Below, piece by piece: positions 9,570 through 18,547 of a DNA stretch of 64,000 bases. The notes below the pieces were generated by a model. The model was not told where the DNA came from. It searched no databases and saw only the letters and a program-made list of their open reading frames with translations. Origin of the DNA: Melioribacteraceae bacterium (GTDB lineage Bacteria > Bacteroidota > Ignavibacteria > Ignavibacteriales > Melioribacteraceae). The translations under genes and the position numbers were made by a program. Within the stretch, counting starts at the first letter, position 1. Each line of letters starts with the position of its first letter. The stretch covers positions 62,001 to 126,000 of the forward strand of contig JAOADJ010000037.1 of assembly GCA_026417375.1 (NCBI GenBank). The letters are read 5' to 3'.

Positions 9570-9597
9570 GGAAACGAAACACGTTTTTGACGTTTCC
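9570..9597. promoter_or_regulatory. Candidate TetR operator before the efflux operon
   Basis: Perfect 7-bp arms GGAAACG (9570-9576) and CGTTTCC (9591-9597) are separated by 14 bp. An inner AACG/CGTT pair (9573-9576 and 9582-9585) overlaps the left half. The site begins 49 bp upstream of the TetR start codon, where an autoregulated TetR promoter would lie. Binding by this TetR is inference. Confidence 0.55.
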
Positions 9598-9657
9598 AGT
9601 TCCTTAAAAGTTTCAATTTTTAAAAATTTTTTTTGAAAGTAGAAAAGAAGTGTTTTT

Positions 9658-10797
9658 TTATTTTTTTATTATTAATGAAGAAGAAACAATTGGTTTATTT
9701 ATAATCTTTTTTTCAATTAATGAATTTATAGCTTTTGCAGAAATTAATTTATAAATCCAAATCATCCATTCTTTATAGCTAACTTCATCTTTGAAATCGG
9801 AATTGAGATATTTCTTTAAAAATAATGTTTGACGAGATTCAAAGTAATTAATTAAATCCGGTTTAATGATATTTGTAATTTTATATAAATCATTAAAATT
9901 TCTATTATGAATTACCGGAATTGTGCTTTTGTTGTTTTTTATTATTTGAAGGGTTTTTAATCCTTCCGAAATATTTTGTGAAGGTTTGTAATTATTTATT
10001 TCGACAAACTTTATTAATTCGTTTATAATGTTTAGTTGAAAAATAGAATCATTAGTTTGTTTATTTTTATCAAAAAGTTTTACCAAATCAGAAGTTGGCA
10101 GTGTCGGAATGTTGTAATCAAATTTGTTTGATGAAAATGTTACAAATTGAAAGTTGGGATAGTTATATATATTAATTTCATAAATGCCTGGTGAAAAATA
10201 TTTTGAGTTATCATTTTCAATTAAAGCAAAATAGAACCTTTCATTTCCTCTTTGAGGAACAAAAGATTTAATAAATTCATTTTGAAAGTTATTTAATTGT
10301 AAGAAATCATTTACAATTGCACCCAGAATAAAAAAAGATATATCATTGAATGAATATTTTGTTAAAGGAAAAATTTTAGCTGATTCTTCTTTAATTTGTT
10401 TAAGTCGATCTTGAGTAATAATACTTAATTCATTTCCTAATGAATCAGTAAACTTAATTAATGAATTACCATTTTCATTATCAAGAATAAAAAAAGTAGG
10501 TAAGAAAATTTCATCTTTCTTTTTAATCAAACTATTTCCAAAAAGATGATTTATTCTATCATTCCATGTGCTGTCATTAATATTTAATTTCTTTGTTATC
10601 TCTTCCTTTTTAATTCTGTTATGTAAAAGAATTAAAATGTTTTTGTCAATTTTATCTAAATTGAATTTCAATGAGGTATTCGTAATTGATATAATATATT
10701 GTTCGTAATTTCTATTGATTAAATTTTCAATATCTTTTTTGGAAGAGCAGGATAATAAAAAAGATAAAACTAAAAGAATTAAAAATTTATATTTCAT
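9658..10797 (-). CDS. Lipoprotein of unknown function
   Basis: A 379-aa protein I do not recognise. It has a lipoprotein signal peptide with lipobox L-S-C at residues 15-17, so it is probably anchored in the periplasm or outer membrane. A stretch near residues 55-100 (E-E-I-T-K-K-L-N-I-N ... L-I-K-K) resembles a winged-helix fold, but DNA binding is unlikely for an exported protein. The C-terminal half is predicted alpha-helical, with W-M-I-W near 350. Its start overlaps the stop of the methyltransferase by 4 bp, so the two are co-translated. Confidence 0.7.
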   Translation of the reverse strand: MKYKFLILLVLSFLLSCSSKKDIENLINRNYEQYIISITNTSLKFNLDKIDKNILILLHNRIKKEEITKKLNINDSTWNDRINHLFGNSLIKKKDEIFLPTFFILDNENGNSLIKFTDSLGNELSIITQDRLKQIKEESAKIFPLTKYSFNDISFFILGAIVNDFLQLNNFQNEFIKSFVPQRGNERFYFALIENDNSKYFSPGIYEINIYNYPNFQFVTFSSNKFDYNIPTLPTSDLVKLFDKNKQTNDSIFQLNIINELIKFVEINNYKPSQNISEGLKTLQIIKNNKSTIPVIHNRNFNDLYKITNIIKPDLINYFESRQTLFLKKYLNSDFKDEVSYKEWMIWIYKLISAKAINSLIEKKIINKPIVSSSLIIKK

Positions 10798-11783
10798 GAT
10801 TTATAACCAATTAACAAATCCCAACCAAAACTTGTTGTTTTCTTTTCAATTTTTTTTATACCAGCGTTATAAAACCATTCTTTAATTTCTTTTTCGGAAT
10901 AAACATCACCAAACTCAGTTGAAACTAACATATTAATTGAAAAAATTGCGCCATCAGTTGGTTCAGTTTTCTCATCATTCATAATCCAATCTTTTATAAT
11001 AATCTGACCATTATTGTTTAAGGAATCGCAACATTTTTTTATTAATATCATATTTTGTTCGTAACTATTAATATGAATTATAGAAGAAAGAAAAATTAAA
11101 TCGTAATTACTATCAAAATCATCGAACAAATAATTTCCCTCTTTTAATATAATATTCTCTTTGTATATAAATTCATTAACATATTTCTGGGTAATTTGAA
11201 TTATTTCGGGCAAATCAAAAATTGTAGAAAAAATATTTTTATTCTTTTCAATAAAAGCCATTGAAAAAATTCCCGAGCCACCACCAACATCAAGCATTTT
11301 AGTTATATTATCTAAATCTAACATCGAAGCCAAAATTTTTGATTCTTTCAATGCTCTGAAATGCATTGCTGCAATGAAATATTCTTTTTGAATAATATCT
11401 TTTTTAGCTAATTCTGGTTTTCCTGTTTTAATAATGTCGGTTAAATTGTTCCAGTTTTTCCATATTTCATTTGTATGATATAACCCACCTATAAAATCAT
11501 TTTTCCCTTTAACTAAAAAATTTGAAGCAGCATCTGAATTGTAAAATTTATTTTTAACTTTTTTTAAAAGACCCAATCCTACTAATGCATTTAATAATCT
11601 TTTAGTTGAGTTTAAATTGCAATTTATTTTAAATGAAATTTCTTCAGCGGTTAATAAATGTTTATCAAGTATTGTAAAAATTTCAAGTTCAAATGCCGTT
11701 AATAAAATTCTACTTGCTTGAAAACCATAAGCAATTTCTCTTATTTTCTTCTGAGTCAAAATATCTTGATTTGAAATATTCAT
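10794..11783 (-). CDS. SAM-dependent O-methyltransferase-like protein (methyltransf_2 type)
   Basis: A 329-aa two-domain enzyme. The N-terminal winged-helix dimerisation domain (about 20-95) matches acetylserotonin/hydroxyindole O-methyltransferases. The C-terminal Rossmann domain has SAM motif I L-D-V-G-G-G-S-G near residue 165 and an acidic F-D-L-P later. It probably methylates a hydroxyl group on a small molecule; the substrate is unknown. It lies 11 bp downstream of the YitT gene and overlaps the lipoprotein gene by 4 bp. Confidence 0.85.
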   Translation of the reverse strand: MNISNQDILTQKKIREIAYGFQASRILLTAFELEIFTILDKHLLTAEEISFKINCNLNSTKRLLNALVGLGLLKKVKNKFYNSDAASNFLVKGKNDFIGGLYHTNEIWKNWNNLTDIIKTGKPELAKKDIIQKEYFIAAMHFRALKESKILASMLDLDNITKMLDVGGGSGIFSMAFIEKNKNIFSTIFDLPEIIQITQKYVNEFIYKENIILKEGNYLFDDFDSNYDLIFLSSIIHINSYEQNMILIKKCCDSLNNNGQIIIKDWIMNDEKTEPTDGAIFSINMLVSTEFGDVYSEKEIKEWFYNAGIKKIEKKTTSFGWDLLIGYKS

Positions 11784-11794
11784 TTTTATACTGA

Positions 11795-12730
11795 TTAAAT
11801 TCTTCTTCGAAAACCTTCACCGAGAACTTCGTGAACATTATAAATAATTACAAAAGCATGAGGATCAACCTCTTTTACCAAGTCAACCAATCTGGAAACT
11901 TCACGTAAAGGAACAACAGTCAAAAGCATTTCACGTTCGATATTTCTAAAAGCACCACGGGTATCAACTGCCGTAACACCTCTTCCAAGGTCGTGCAATA
12001 TCTTATCCTGAATTTCCTGAAACTTATCTGAAATTATATAAGCAGCGCGGGCATAATCAAAACCATCAATTATAGCATCAATTAATTTTGAAGAGACAAA
12101 CAAAAGAAATAAAGCATAAAAAGTTAAAGATAATGCAGGCTTTTCCGGTGAAAGTCCTTTTAATTCAATAATTATTCCGGCAAGTGCAATTACAAAGAAA
12201 TCAATTAACATAATTGACTGACCGGGTTTAATGCCAAATCTTTTATGCATAATAGAAGCAACTATATCGCTGCCTGCAGTTGTACCTTTGAATTTAAAAA
12301 TTATTCCAAGACCAACACCAACCAGTACAGCACCAATCAAAATAAAAAACAGAAAATCATTTTTTAATAAATCTTGCACAGTAGCTGAATCTTGTAAACG
12401 GATAAAATCAAAACCCGGAATATCACCGCGAAAGAAATCGATAAATAAAGAGCTTAGAGAAAAACCAACAAAAGTTCTTAATCCAAATTCTTTCCCAAGT
12501 TCTTTTAATCCCCAAATAAAAAGCGGAATATTAAAAAACCAAATCAATATACCGACAGGAATTTTATTTCCAGATAAATAATGCATTGCCATAGCTAATC
12601 CGCTTACACCACCGGGAACTACTTTAGCATCAACAAGAAAAACACCAATACCAATAGCCATAATTGCAGAACCTAAAATAATAGCTAAGTAATCAATAAT
12701 AGGATATTTTTTAAGAAATTTGTTTGACAT
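11795..12730 (-). CDS. YitT family membrane protein (DUF161 + DUF2179)
   Basis: A 311-aa integral membrane protein with about five to six hydrophobic helices in residues 10-215. One contains V-V-P-G-G-V-S-G-L-A-M, the hallmark of the YitT/DUF161 family. A soluble C-terminal DUF2179 domain (about 225-311) has G-R-G-V-T and a terminal V-H-E-V-L-G-E-G-F. Members are sometimes annotated as transporters, but the function is not settled. Confidence 0.9.
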   Translation of the reverse strand: MSNKFLKKYPIIDYLAIILGSAIMAIGIGVFLVDAKVVPGGVSGLAMAMHYLSGNKIPVGILIWFFNIPLFIWGLKELGKEFGLRTFVGFSLSSLFIDFFRGDIPGFDFIRLQDSATVQDLLKNDFLFFILIGAVLVGVGLGIIFKFKGTTAGSDIVASIMHKRFGIKPGQSIMLIDFFVIALAGIIIELKGLSPEKPALSLTFYALFLLFVSSKLIDAIIDGFDYARAAYIISDKFQEIQDKILHDLGRGVTAVDTRGAFRNIEREMLLTVVPLREVSRLVDLVKEVDPHAFVIIYNVHEVLGEGFRRRI

Positions 12731-12746
12731 TTTTATCTCGAATTAT

Positions 12747-12778
12747 CTGTTCAAAAATAAAGAGAGTAAATTGAACAG
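12747..12778. repeat. Inverted repeat upstream of the YitT gene
   Basis: Perfect 8-bp arms CTGTTCAA (12747-12754) and TTGAACAG (12771-12778) have a 16-bp spacer and lie between the small hypothetical gene and the YitT start. No T-run follows on either strand, so an operator or mRNA hairpin fits better than a terminator. Role unknown. Confidence 0.4.
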
Positions 12779-12784
12779 CAAAAA

Positions 12785-13111
12785 TTACTTATTCTTGCTT
12801 TGTTTATATAGAAGTTGTGTTTTAACTCTAAGAAGTTGCCGTTCAATAATAAGTTCAGCTAATTTTTCCGGTATAGTTGTTTTATCTTTTGAGTGCAAAA
12901 TTTCATTTAATTTTTTTTCGTCAACATCAATTCTATATAAGCTATTTAAAAATCGTTCATAATTACTAGACATTAGTTGTCTAACTTTTTCTGTGAAAAA
13001 TTTTTTTAATGCTTCAAAATCAACTTTAGTTGGTAAACTGTTTTTGTCTAATGAAAAATCATTATTTAATTTTTCAATCAATGATGGAAATAATTCTGGT
13101 TCTGTGTTCAT
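12785..13111 (-). CDS. Small conserved hypothetical protein
   Basis: A 108-aa predicted helical, soluble and charged protein, with F-T-E-K-V-R-Q-L-M near residue 38, L-Y-R-I-D-V-D-E near 64 and a basic C-terminus. I associate this type with small hypotheticals found across Bacteroidota-related genomes, but I cannot name a function. It starts with ATG at 13111, divergent from the pectin operon. An overlapping opposite-strand frame (12720-12962) is its shadow. Confidence 0.65.
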   Translation of the reverse strand: MNTEPELFPSLIEKLNNDFSLDKNSLPTKVDFEALKKFFTEKVRQLMSSNYERFLNSLYRIDVDEKKLNEILHSKDKTTIPEKLAELIIERQLLRVKTQLLYKQSKNK

Positions 13112-13209
13112 AATAATTTTTTTATTTACAATATAAAATAAAGCAAAAAAAATTAAAATAAAGGTTATAAATGAAACAAATAATTATGAATTCAGGCTTG
13201 CTATTTAGT

Positions 13210-13238
13210 TTGTCTTTTCAAAATATTTTCTATATTAT
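13210..13238 (+). promoter_or_regulatory. Sigma-70-like promoter of the first pectin operon
   Basis: A -35-like TTGTCT (13210-13215) and -10-like TATTAT (13233-13238) are separated by 17 bp, 41 bp before the start at 13279. The shared AGTAAACG site follows the -10 directly, so a bound repressor would cover the transcription start. Prediction from sequence only. Confidence 0.5.
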
Positions 13239-13252
13239 AGTAAACGATAAAG
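13239..13252 (+). promoter_or_regulatory. Candidate uronate-regulon operator, site 1
   Basis: The site reads AGTAAACGATAAAG. The core AGTAAACG recurs at 19851 and 25134, each upstream of a pectin or hexuronate gene. The T-A-A-A-C-G half resembles half-sites of LacI-family operators. No LacI-type gene is in the window, so the regulator is unidentified. Confidence 0.5.
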
Positions 13253-13278
13253 TCATTGATATAGACAAAAGGTGAAAA

Positions 13279-15339
13279 ATGAAATTTTTATACTTATTAT
13301 TTATTCCTTTTTTAATTATTGCTCAAAATAGAGAACAACAAAAAGACACATCATTTACTTTCAATTCAACAATTCAAAAAGTATTAAAAGATTTTCCGAA
13401 TGCAAAACCAGTTAAAATGGAAGAAGATTTTCTTTATAAGAAAAACATAACTTATAAAAAAATAGGTGAAAGAAAATTATTACTTGATTTATTTTTACAA
13501 AATAACAAAATAAAAAAACCAGCTGTTATATTAATTCATGGTGGCGGATGGAGAAGTGGAAACAAATCAATGGAAAAAAAATCTGCCAATGAATTAGCAA
13601 AGTTGGGTTACGCAGCAATTCCAATAGAATATCGCTTATCACCCGAAGCCAAATATCCAGCAGCAGTTGAAGATATTTATTCTGCGATTGATTATGTAAT
13701 TAAAAATTCTTCTTTATATAATATAGATAAAAATAAAATTGCATTGATGGGTGAATCTGCTGGTGGTCATTTAGCTTCTTTAGTTGGAATAAAATACAAT
13801 CAATTAAAAAATAAAAAAGTAATTAAAGCGGTTATAAATTTTGATGGAGTAATGGATATGACAACACCATCAGAAAGCGGAAAAGATACGATTCCAGATA
13901 AACCTTCATCCGGTAAACAATGGCTTGGGTATTCTTTCGCTGAAAAACCAGAACTTTGGAAAGAAGTTTCACCAGTTAATTTTATTGATGAAAATTCTCC
14001 AACTTTTCTTTTTGTAAATAGCTCAATAGATAGATTTCATGCAGGGAGAGATGAATCAATTTCTCAATTAAACAAATATGATATTTATTCTGAAGTTCAT
14101 GAAATAAAAAATACACCACACACTTTTTGGTTATTTCATCCCTGGTTTGATGAAGCAATTGGCTATGTAGAAAAATTTTTGAATAAAACCTTAATTAAAA
14201 ATCAAATAAATATTTCTGGTAACAAGTGGTCAGAAAGAATAATTGAATCATTTGTTAAAAGAAATCCAAAGTATATTGTTTATGATGAAAATCCGACAAT
14301 GCAAAAATGGAATTATGAGCAAGGATTAATGTTAAATGCTTTTAGACAAATGTATTATCACACAAACAACAAATTTTATTTTGAATACATTAAAAATAAT
14401 CTTGACCAAAATGTTCAGGAAGATGGTTCAATAACAACATACAAAGTTGATGAATACAATATCGATCAAATTGGTCCTGGAAGAGCTTTACTTTTTACTT
14501 ACCAAATGACAAAAAATGAGAAATATAAAAAAGCAGCAGATTTGCTTTTTCATCAATTAAAAACACACCCAAGAACTAAAAGCGGTGGATTTTGGCATAA
14601 GCAGATTTATCCATGGCAAATGTGGTTGGATGGATTATATATGGGTGCACCATTTTATACTGAATATTCCCTGATTTTTAATCAACCAAAAAATTATGAA
14701 GATATAATTCACCAATTCGAACTTATCTATGAAAAAACATATGATAAAAAAACCGGATTATTATATCACGCCTGGGATGAAAGCAAAGAACAACTTTGGG
14801 CGAATAAAGAAACTGGTCAATCTCCACACTTTTGGGGAAGAGCTATTGGCTGGTATATGATGGCTATTGTTGATGTGTTAGATTACTTACCTAAAGATTA
14901 TAAAAAGAGAAATTCATTGATAGAAAAATTAAAAACTCTTTCTTCAACATTAATGAAATTTAGAGATGAAAAAACAAAATGTTGGTACCAGATAATTGAT
15001 CTTCCGGATAGAAAACCAAATTATGTAGAAGCTTCAGCAACAGCTATGTTTGTCTATTCATTTGCAAAAGGAGTTAATAAAGGATATCTCGACAAAAAGT
15101 TTTTACAATATGCCTATGAATCATGGAAAGGAATACTAAAGGAATTTGTAAATGTTGACAAAAACGGATTAATCAATTTAGAAAAAACATGTCAGGGTGC
15201 AGGGCTTGGTGGTAAACCTTATCGCGATGGCTCTTTTGAATATTATATGAGCGAAAAAGTTAGAACTAATGATTACAAAGGATATGGACCTTTTTTACTG
15301 TCTTCAATTGAATTAGAAAGAGCTGGAATATTAAAATAA
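13279..15339 (+). CDS. Secreted carbohydrate esterase-GH105 fusion (pectin esterase / unsaturated rhamnogalacturonyl hydrolase)
   Basis: A 686-aa two-domain exported protein. After a signal peptide (about 1-16), residues 45-305 form an alpha/beta-hydrolase esterase with oxyanion H-G-G-G-W at 87-91, nucleophile G-E-S-A-G near 167 and a C-terminal T-P-H-T-F-W His. Residues 315-686 are a GH105 alpha/alpha barrel with W-L-D-G-L-Y-M-G, carrying the catalytic Asp, then H-A-W-D-E and F-W-G-R-A-I-G-W. GH105 enzymes release 4,5-unsaturated galacturonate from rhamnogalacturonan fragments; the esterase probably removes acetyl or methyl groups first. It is the first gene of the run with CE12, GH28 and CE8. 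Confidence 0.88.
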   Translation: MKFLYLLFIPFLIIAQNREQQKDTSFTFNSTIQKVLKDFPNAKPVKMEEDFLYKKNITYKKIGERKLLLDLFLQNNKIKKPAVILIHGGGWRSGNKSMEKKSANELAKLGYAAIPIEYRLSPEAKYPAAVEDIYSAIDYVIKNSSLYNIDKNKIALMGESAGGHLASLVGIKYNQLKNKKVIKAVINFDGVMDMTTPSESGKDTIPDKPSSGKQWLGYSFAEKPELWKEVSPVNFIDENSPTFLFVNSSIDRFHAGRDESISQLNKYDIYSEVHEIKNTPHTFWLFHPWFDEAIGYVEKFLNKTLIKNQINISGNKWSERIIESFVKRNPKYIVYDENPTMQKWNYEQGLMLNAFRQMYYHTNNKFYFEYIKNNLDQNVQEDGSITTYKVDEYNIDQIGPGRALLFTYQMTKNEKYKKAADLLFHQLKTHPRTKSGGFWHKQIYPWQMWLDGLYMGAPFYTEYSLIFNQPKNYEDIIHQFELIYEKTYDKKTGLLYHAWDESKEQLWANKETGQSPHFWGRAIGWYMMAIVDVLDYLPKDYKKRNSLIEKLKTLSSTLMKFRDEKTKCWYQIIDLPDRKPNYVEASATAMFVYSFAKGVNKGYLDKKFLQYAYESWKGILKEFVNVDKNGLINLEKTCQGAGLGGKPYRDGSFEYYMSEKVRTNDYKGYGPFLLSSIELERAGILK

Positions 15340-15352
15340 ATTTTGAGTTGGA

Positions 15353-16855
15353 ATGAAAAAAACATCTTACTTATTCTTAATAATTTTATCTTTTTTGTTT
15401 TTCAATTTTTTAATTCAAGAAAAGCCGACAATCTATTTAATCGGTGATTCTACATGTGCAGATAAACCGTTAGACGATAACCCGGAACATGGATGGGGAC
15501 AAGTTTTTCATAACTTCTTTTCAGATGATATTAAAATTGAAAATCATGCAAAAAATGGAAGAAGCACAAAAAGTTTTATAGATCAAGGATTATGGCAAGT
15601 TGTTTTAAATAAATTAAAACCTGGTGATTATGTGTTTATTCAATTTGGTCATAATGATTCTAAAATTAGTGATACAACACGTTATGCTGAAGCAAATACA
15701 ACTTATAGAAGAAATTTAATTCGTTACGTTGAAGAAACAAAGTCAAAAGGAGCAATACCAATTTTATTAACGCCGGTTAATAGAAGAAAATTTGATGATA
15801 GCGGAAAATTTATAGATCAACATGGTGATTATCCAAAAGTAGTCCGCGAAGTTGCAAATCAATTAAATGTACCTTTGCTTGATATTCATAGTAAGAGCTT
15901 AGAATTATTTTCAAAACTTGGCGCCGATAAAACAAAAGAACTTTTTTTAATTGGAGTTCAAAAGGGAGTCTTTAAATCATTACCTGATGGAAAAGATGAC
16001 AATACACATTTTACAAGAAAAGGTGCAATCGAAATAGCTAAATTGGTTGTGGAATCTATTCGGGAAATAAATTTAGATTTATCAAAATATTTAATTAATG
16101 AATTACCATTTTCAGAAGAAGGTAATGGAAAAGTAGTTGCTTTAGATTATCATTTCAACAAGGAATTAAAAAAAGATAAAGATGGTAAAGAAATTCAATT
16201 TCATTATACATGGGAAGATCGGGAAAATTCAGGATTTTATGAATTAGGAAATCTGATCGAAAATCTTGGTGCAAATTTATATGAAGTTAAAAATGCTCCG
16301 AATTATGAAGAATTATCAAAATTAAGTATTTACATTATTGTTGATCCAGATACAAAAAAAGAATCAGAAAATCCAAATTATATTGATGAAAAATCTATAG
16401 ATGAAATAGTTAAATGGGTTTATGACGGTGGTGTTTTGGTTTTATTGGCAAACGACTTTGGTAATTGTGAATTTGAAAAATTAAATAAACTTTCCGAGAA
16501 ATTTGGTATTCATTTTAATGAAATAAGTAGAAATAATGTAACAGGAACAGATTTTCACAAAGGAAAATTCGATAAGCTTCCAAATCATCCGATCTTTTTG
16601 AATGTAAATTCAATTTATATGAAAGAAATTTCCACATTAAAATTATCTGCAAATGCAAAAGCAATTCTAACGGATAATAATGAAGTAATCATTGCATCTT
16701 CTGAATATGGAAAAGGTTTTGTTTTTGCTGTTGGTGATCCTTGGCTATACAATGAATATTTTGATAACAGAAAACTTCCTAAAGAATTTGAAAATTACAA
16801 AGCAGCAAAAAATTTATTCAGTTGGTTGTTAAATAAATCTAAAAAAGTTAGATAG
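15353..16855 (+). CDS. Rhamnogalacturonan acetylesterase (CE12, SGNH) with C-terminal GATase-like domain
   Basis: A 500-aa exported protein. Residues 20-240 are an SGNH/CE12 esterase: block I is I-G-D-S-T with the catalytic Ser, block III has G-H-N-D, and the C-terminal D-x-x-H pair is in D-N-T-H-F. CE12 enzymes remove acetyl esters from rhamnogalacturonan galacturonate. About residues 255-500 form a separate Rossmann-like domain (Y-I-I-V-D-P-D ... W-V-Y-D-G-G-V-L-V-L-L-A-N-D) resembling the class-I glutamine-amidotransferase-like modules attached to some GH105/GH88 proteins. I see no catalytic Cys in it, so it is likely structural or binding. It starts 13 bp after the esterase-GH105 gene. 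Confidence 0.85.
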   Translation: MKKTSYLFLIILSFLFFNFLIQEKPTIYLIGDSTCADKPLDDNPEHGWGQVFHNFFSDDIKIENHAKNGRSTKSFIDQGLWQVVLNKLKPGDYVFIQFGHNDSKISDTTRYAEANTTYRRNLIRYVEETKSKGAIPILLTPVNRRKFDDSGKFIDQHGDYPKVVREVANQLNVPLLDIHSKSLELFSKLGADKTKELFLIGVQKGVFKSLPDGKDDNTHFTRKGAIEIAKLVVESIREINLDLSKYLINELPFSEEGNGKVVALDYHFNKELKKDKDGKEIQFHYTWEDRENSGFYELGNLIENLGANLYEVKNAPNYEELSKLSIYIIVDPDTKKESENPNYIDEKSIDEIVKWVYDGGVLVLLANDFGNCEFEKLNKLSEKFGIHFNEISRNNVTGTDFHKGKFDKLPNHPIFLNVNSIYMKEISTLKLSANAKAILTDNNEVIIASSEYGKGFVFAVGDPWLYNEYFDNRKLPKEFENYKAAKNLFSWLLNKSKKVR

Positions 16856-16864
16856 GTAAAAATT

Positions 16865-18547
16865 ATGAAAGTCAAAAAGCTAATTCTGTTCTTAACATTA
16901 ATTTCTATTACATTTACTTTTTCACAAAACACAAAAAACGATTTATCATTTTTGTTTAAAGATCTTCCTTTCAAAATGAAAACTTTAACTGTTCCAAAAT
17001 TTCCGAATAAAGAATTTTCAATTGTAAAATTTGGTGCTGTTGGAGATGGACAAACATTAAATACAAAAGCAATAAACGATGCAATTGAGGCATGCAGTAA
17101 ATCAGGGGGAGGAAAAGTAATTGTTCCGGCTGGTATGTGGTTAACAGGACCAATATTTATGAAAGATAATGTGAATCTTTATTTAGAAAAAGGTGCTCAC
17201 ATTCAGTTTACAAAAAATTTTAATGATTATCCTTTGATTGAAAGTAATTGGGAAGGTTATAATCAATTTCGTGCAACATCTCCAATAATGGGGAAAAATT
17301 TAAACAATATTGCAATAACAGGTTATGGAATAATAGATGGAGCAGGTGAAGTTTGGAGACCAGTAAAGAAATCAAAACTAACGGCAAGTGAATGGAAAGC
17401 TTTAATAAATTCTGGAGGTGTATTAGATTCAAAAGGAGAAACTTGGTGGCCATCCAAAGAAGCTCTTGAAGCAAATGAATTAATGCCAAGGTTAAGAAAA
17501 GAAAACAAACAATTAACAATTCAGGAAGCAGAAAAATATAAATTGTTTTTCCGTCCCGTGCTTTTAAGTTTTATTGAATGTAAAAATATTTGGCTTGATG
17601 GTGTAACGTTTCAAAATTCACCTGCTTGGAATTTACATCCATTACTTTGCGAAAATGTAATTCTAACAAATGTAATTGTCCGCAATCCATGGTATTCACA
17701 AAACGGTGATGGAATTGATTTAGAATCATGTAAGAATTCAATCATTTACAATTGCAAATTTGATGTTGGTGACGATGCAATATGTATGAAATCTGGTCGT
17801 GATGAAGAAGGTAGAAAACGTGGACGTCCAACAGAAAATGTAATTATCAAAGATTGTATTGTTTATCATGGACATGGAGGATTTACAATCGGAAGTGAAA
17901 TGTCAGGCGGTGTTCGTAATATAAAAGTTGATAATTGTAATTTTATTGGTACTGATATTGGTATCCGGTTCAAAAGCAACAGAGAACGTGGCGGCATTGT
18001 TGAAAACATCTGGTTAAGTAATATTTATATGAAAGATATTCCAACAGATGCTCTTAGTTTTAATATGTTTTATGGAGGATTTGCTCCAACTGATGATTCT
18101 CCTGCAGATGAAAAATCAAAATCAGCAAAAGCAATTCCAGTTTCGGAATCAACACCAATTTTCAGAAATATTTTTATGAATAATATTTATTGTGATGGAG
18201 CTAAAGATGCAATTATATTGCAAGGATTACCTGAAATGCCAATTGCAAATATTGAACTCAAAAATGTAAATATGAAAGCAGATCGTGGTATTTCAATATT
18301 TGATGCAACAAATATAAAATTTGAAAATGTAACTATTGCTTCCAAAGAACCAATTGTTAAAATAATTCAAAGCGAAAAAATATTTTTTAACAATTTAGAA
18401 CCAAAAGGCAACTTCAATACCATTATGAAAATCAATGGTGAAAAATCCAAAGATATTTTTGTTAAAGGGAAAAATGCATTAATGATAAAAGATAAAACTA
18501 TTTTATCGAATGAAGTAAATAAAGATTTAATTAAATATGAAAATTAA
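16865..18547 (+). CDS. GH28 polygalacturonase-type glycoside hydrolase
   Basis: A 560-aa exported right-handed beta-helix enzyme with signal peptide 1-20. GH28 signatures are all present: N-G-D-G-I-D (Asp), V-G-D-D-A-I (the Asp pair), G-H-G-G-F-T-I-G-S-E (His) and R-F-K-S-N (Arg-Lys). It hydrolyses alpha-1,4-galacturonide bonds, or galacturonosyl-rhamnose bonds in the rhamnogalacturonan branch; endo versus exo action cannot be decided. It has more than 100 residues beyond a minimal fungal enzyme, including an insertion near 170-215. Its 3' end overlaps the CE8 gene by 11 bp. Confidence 0.93.
   Translation: MKVKKLILFLTLISITFTFSQNTKNDLSFLFKDLPFKMKTLTVPKFPNKEFSIVKFGAVGDGQTLNTKAINDAIEACSKSGGGKVIVPAGMWLTGPIFMKDNVNLYLEKGAHIQFTKNFNDYPLIESNWEGYNQFRATSPIMGKNLNNIAITGYGIIDGAGEVWRPVKKSKLTASEWKALINSGGVLDSKGETWWPSKEALEANELMPRLRKENKQLTIQEAEKYKLFFRPVLLSFIECKNIWLDGVTFQNSPAWNLHPLLCENVILTNVIVRNPWYSQNGDGIDLESCKNSIIYNCKFDVGDDAICMKSGRDEEGRKRGRPTENVIIKDCIVYHGHGGFTIGSEMSGGVRNIKVDNCNFIGTDIGIRFKSNRERGGIVENIWLSNIYMKDIPTDALSFNMFYGGFAPTDDSPADEKSKSAKAIPVSESTPIFRNIFMNNIYCDGAKDAIILQGLPEMPIANIELKNVNMKADRGISIFDATNIKFENVTIASKEPIVKIIQSEKIFFNNLEPKGNFNTIMKINGEKSKDIFVKGKNALMIKDKTILSNEVNKDLIKYEN

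Noticed and set aside
12720-12962. Plus-strand open frame of 80 codons
   Set aside because: It lies opposite the 108-aa minus-strand gene, has unusual Cys/Ser-rich composition and no ribosome binding site; it is a shadow frame.
16971-17519. Minus-strand open frames, Leu-rich, inside the GH28 gene
   Set aside because: They are antisense to conserved GH28 coding sequence; the Leu-rich composition comes from reading AT-rich codons backwards.
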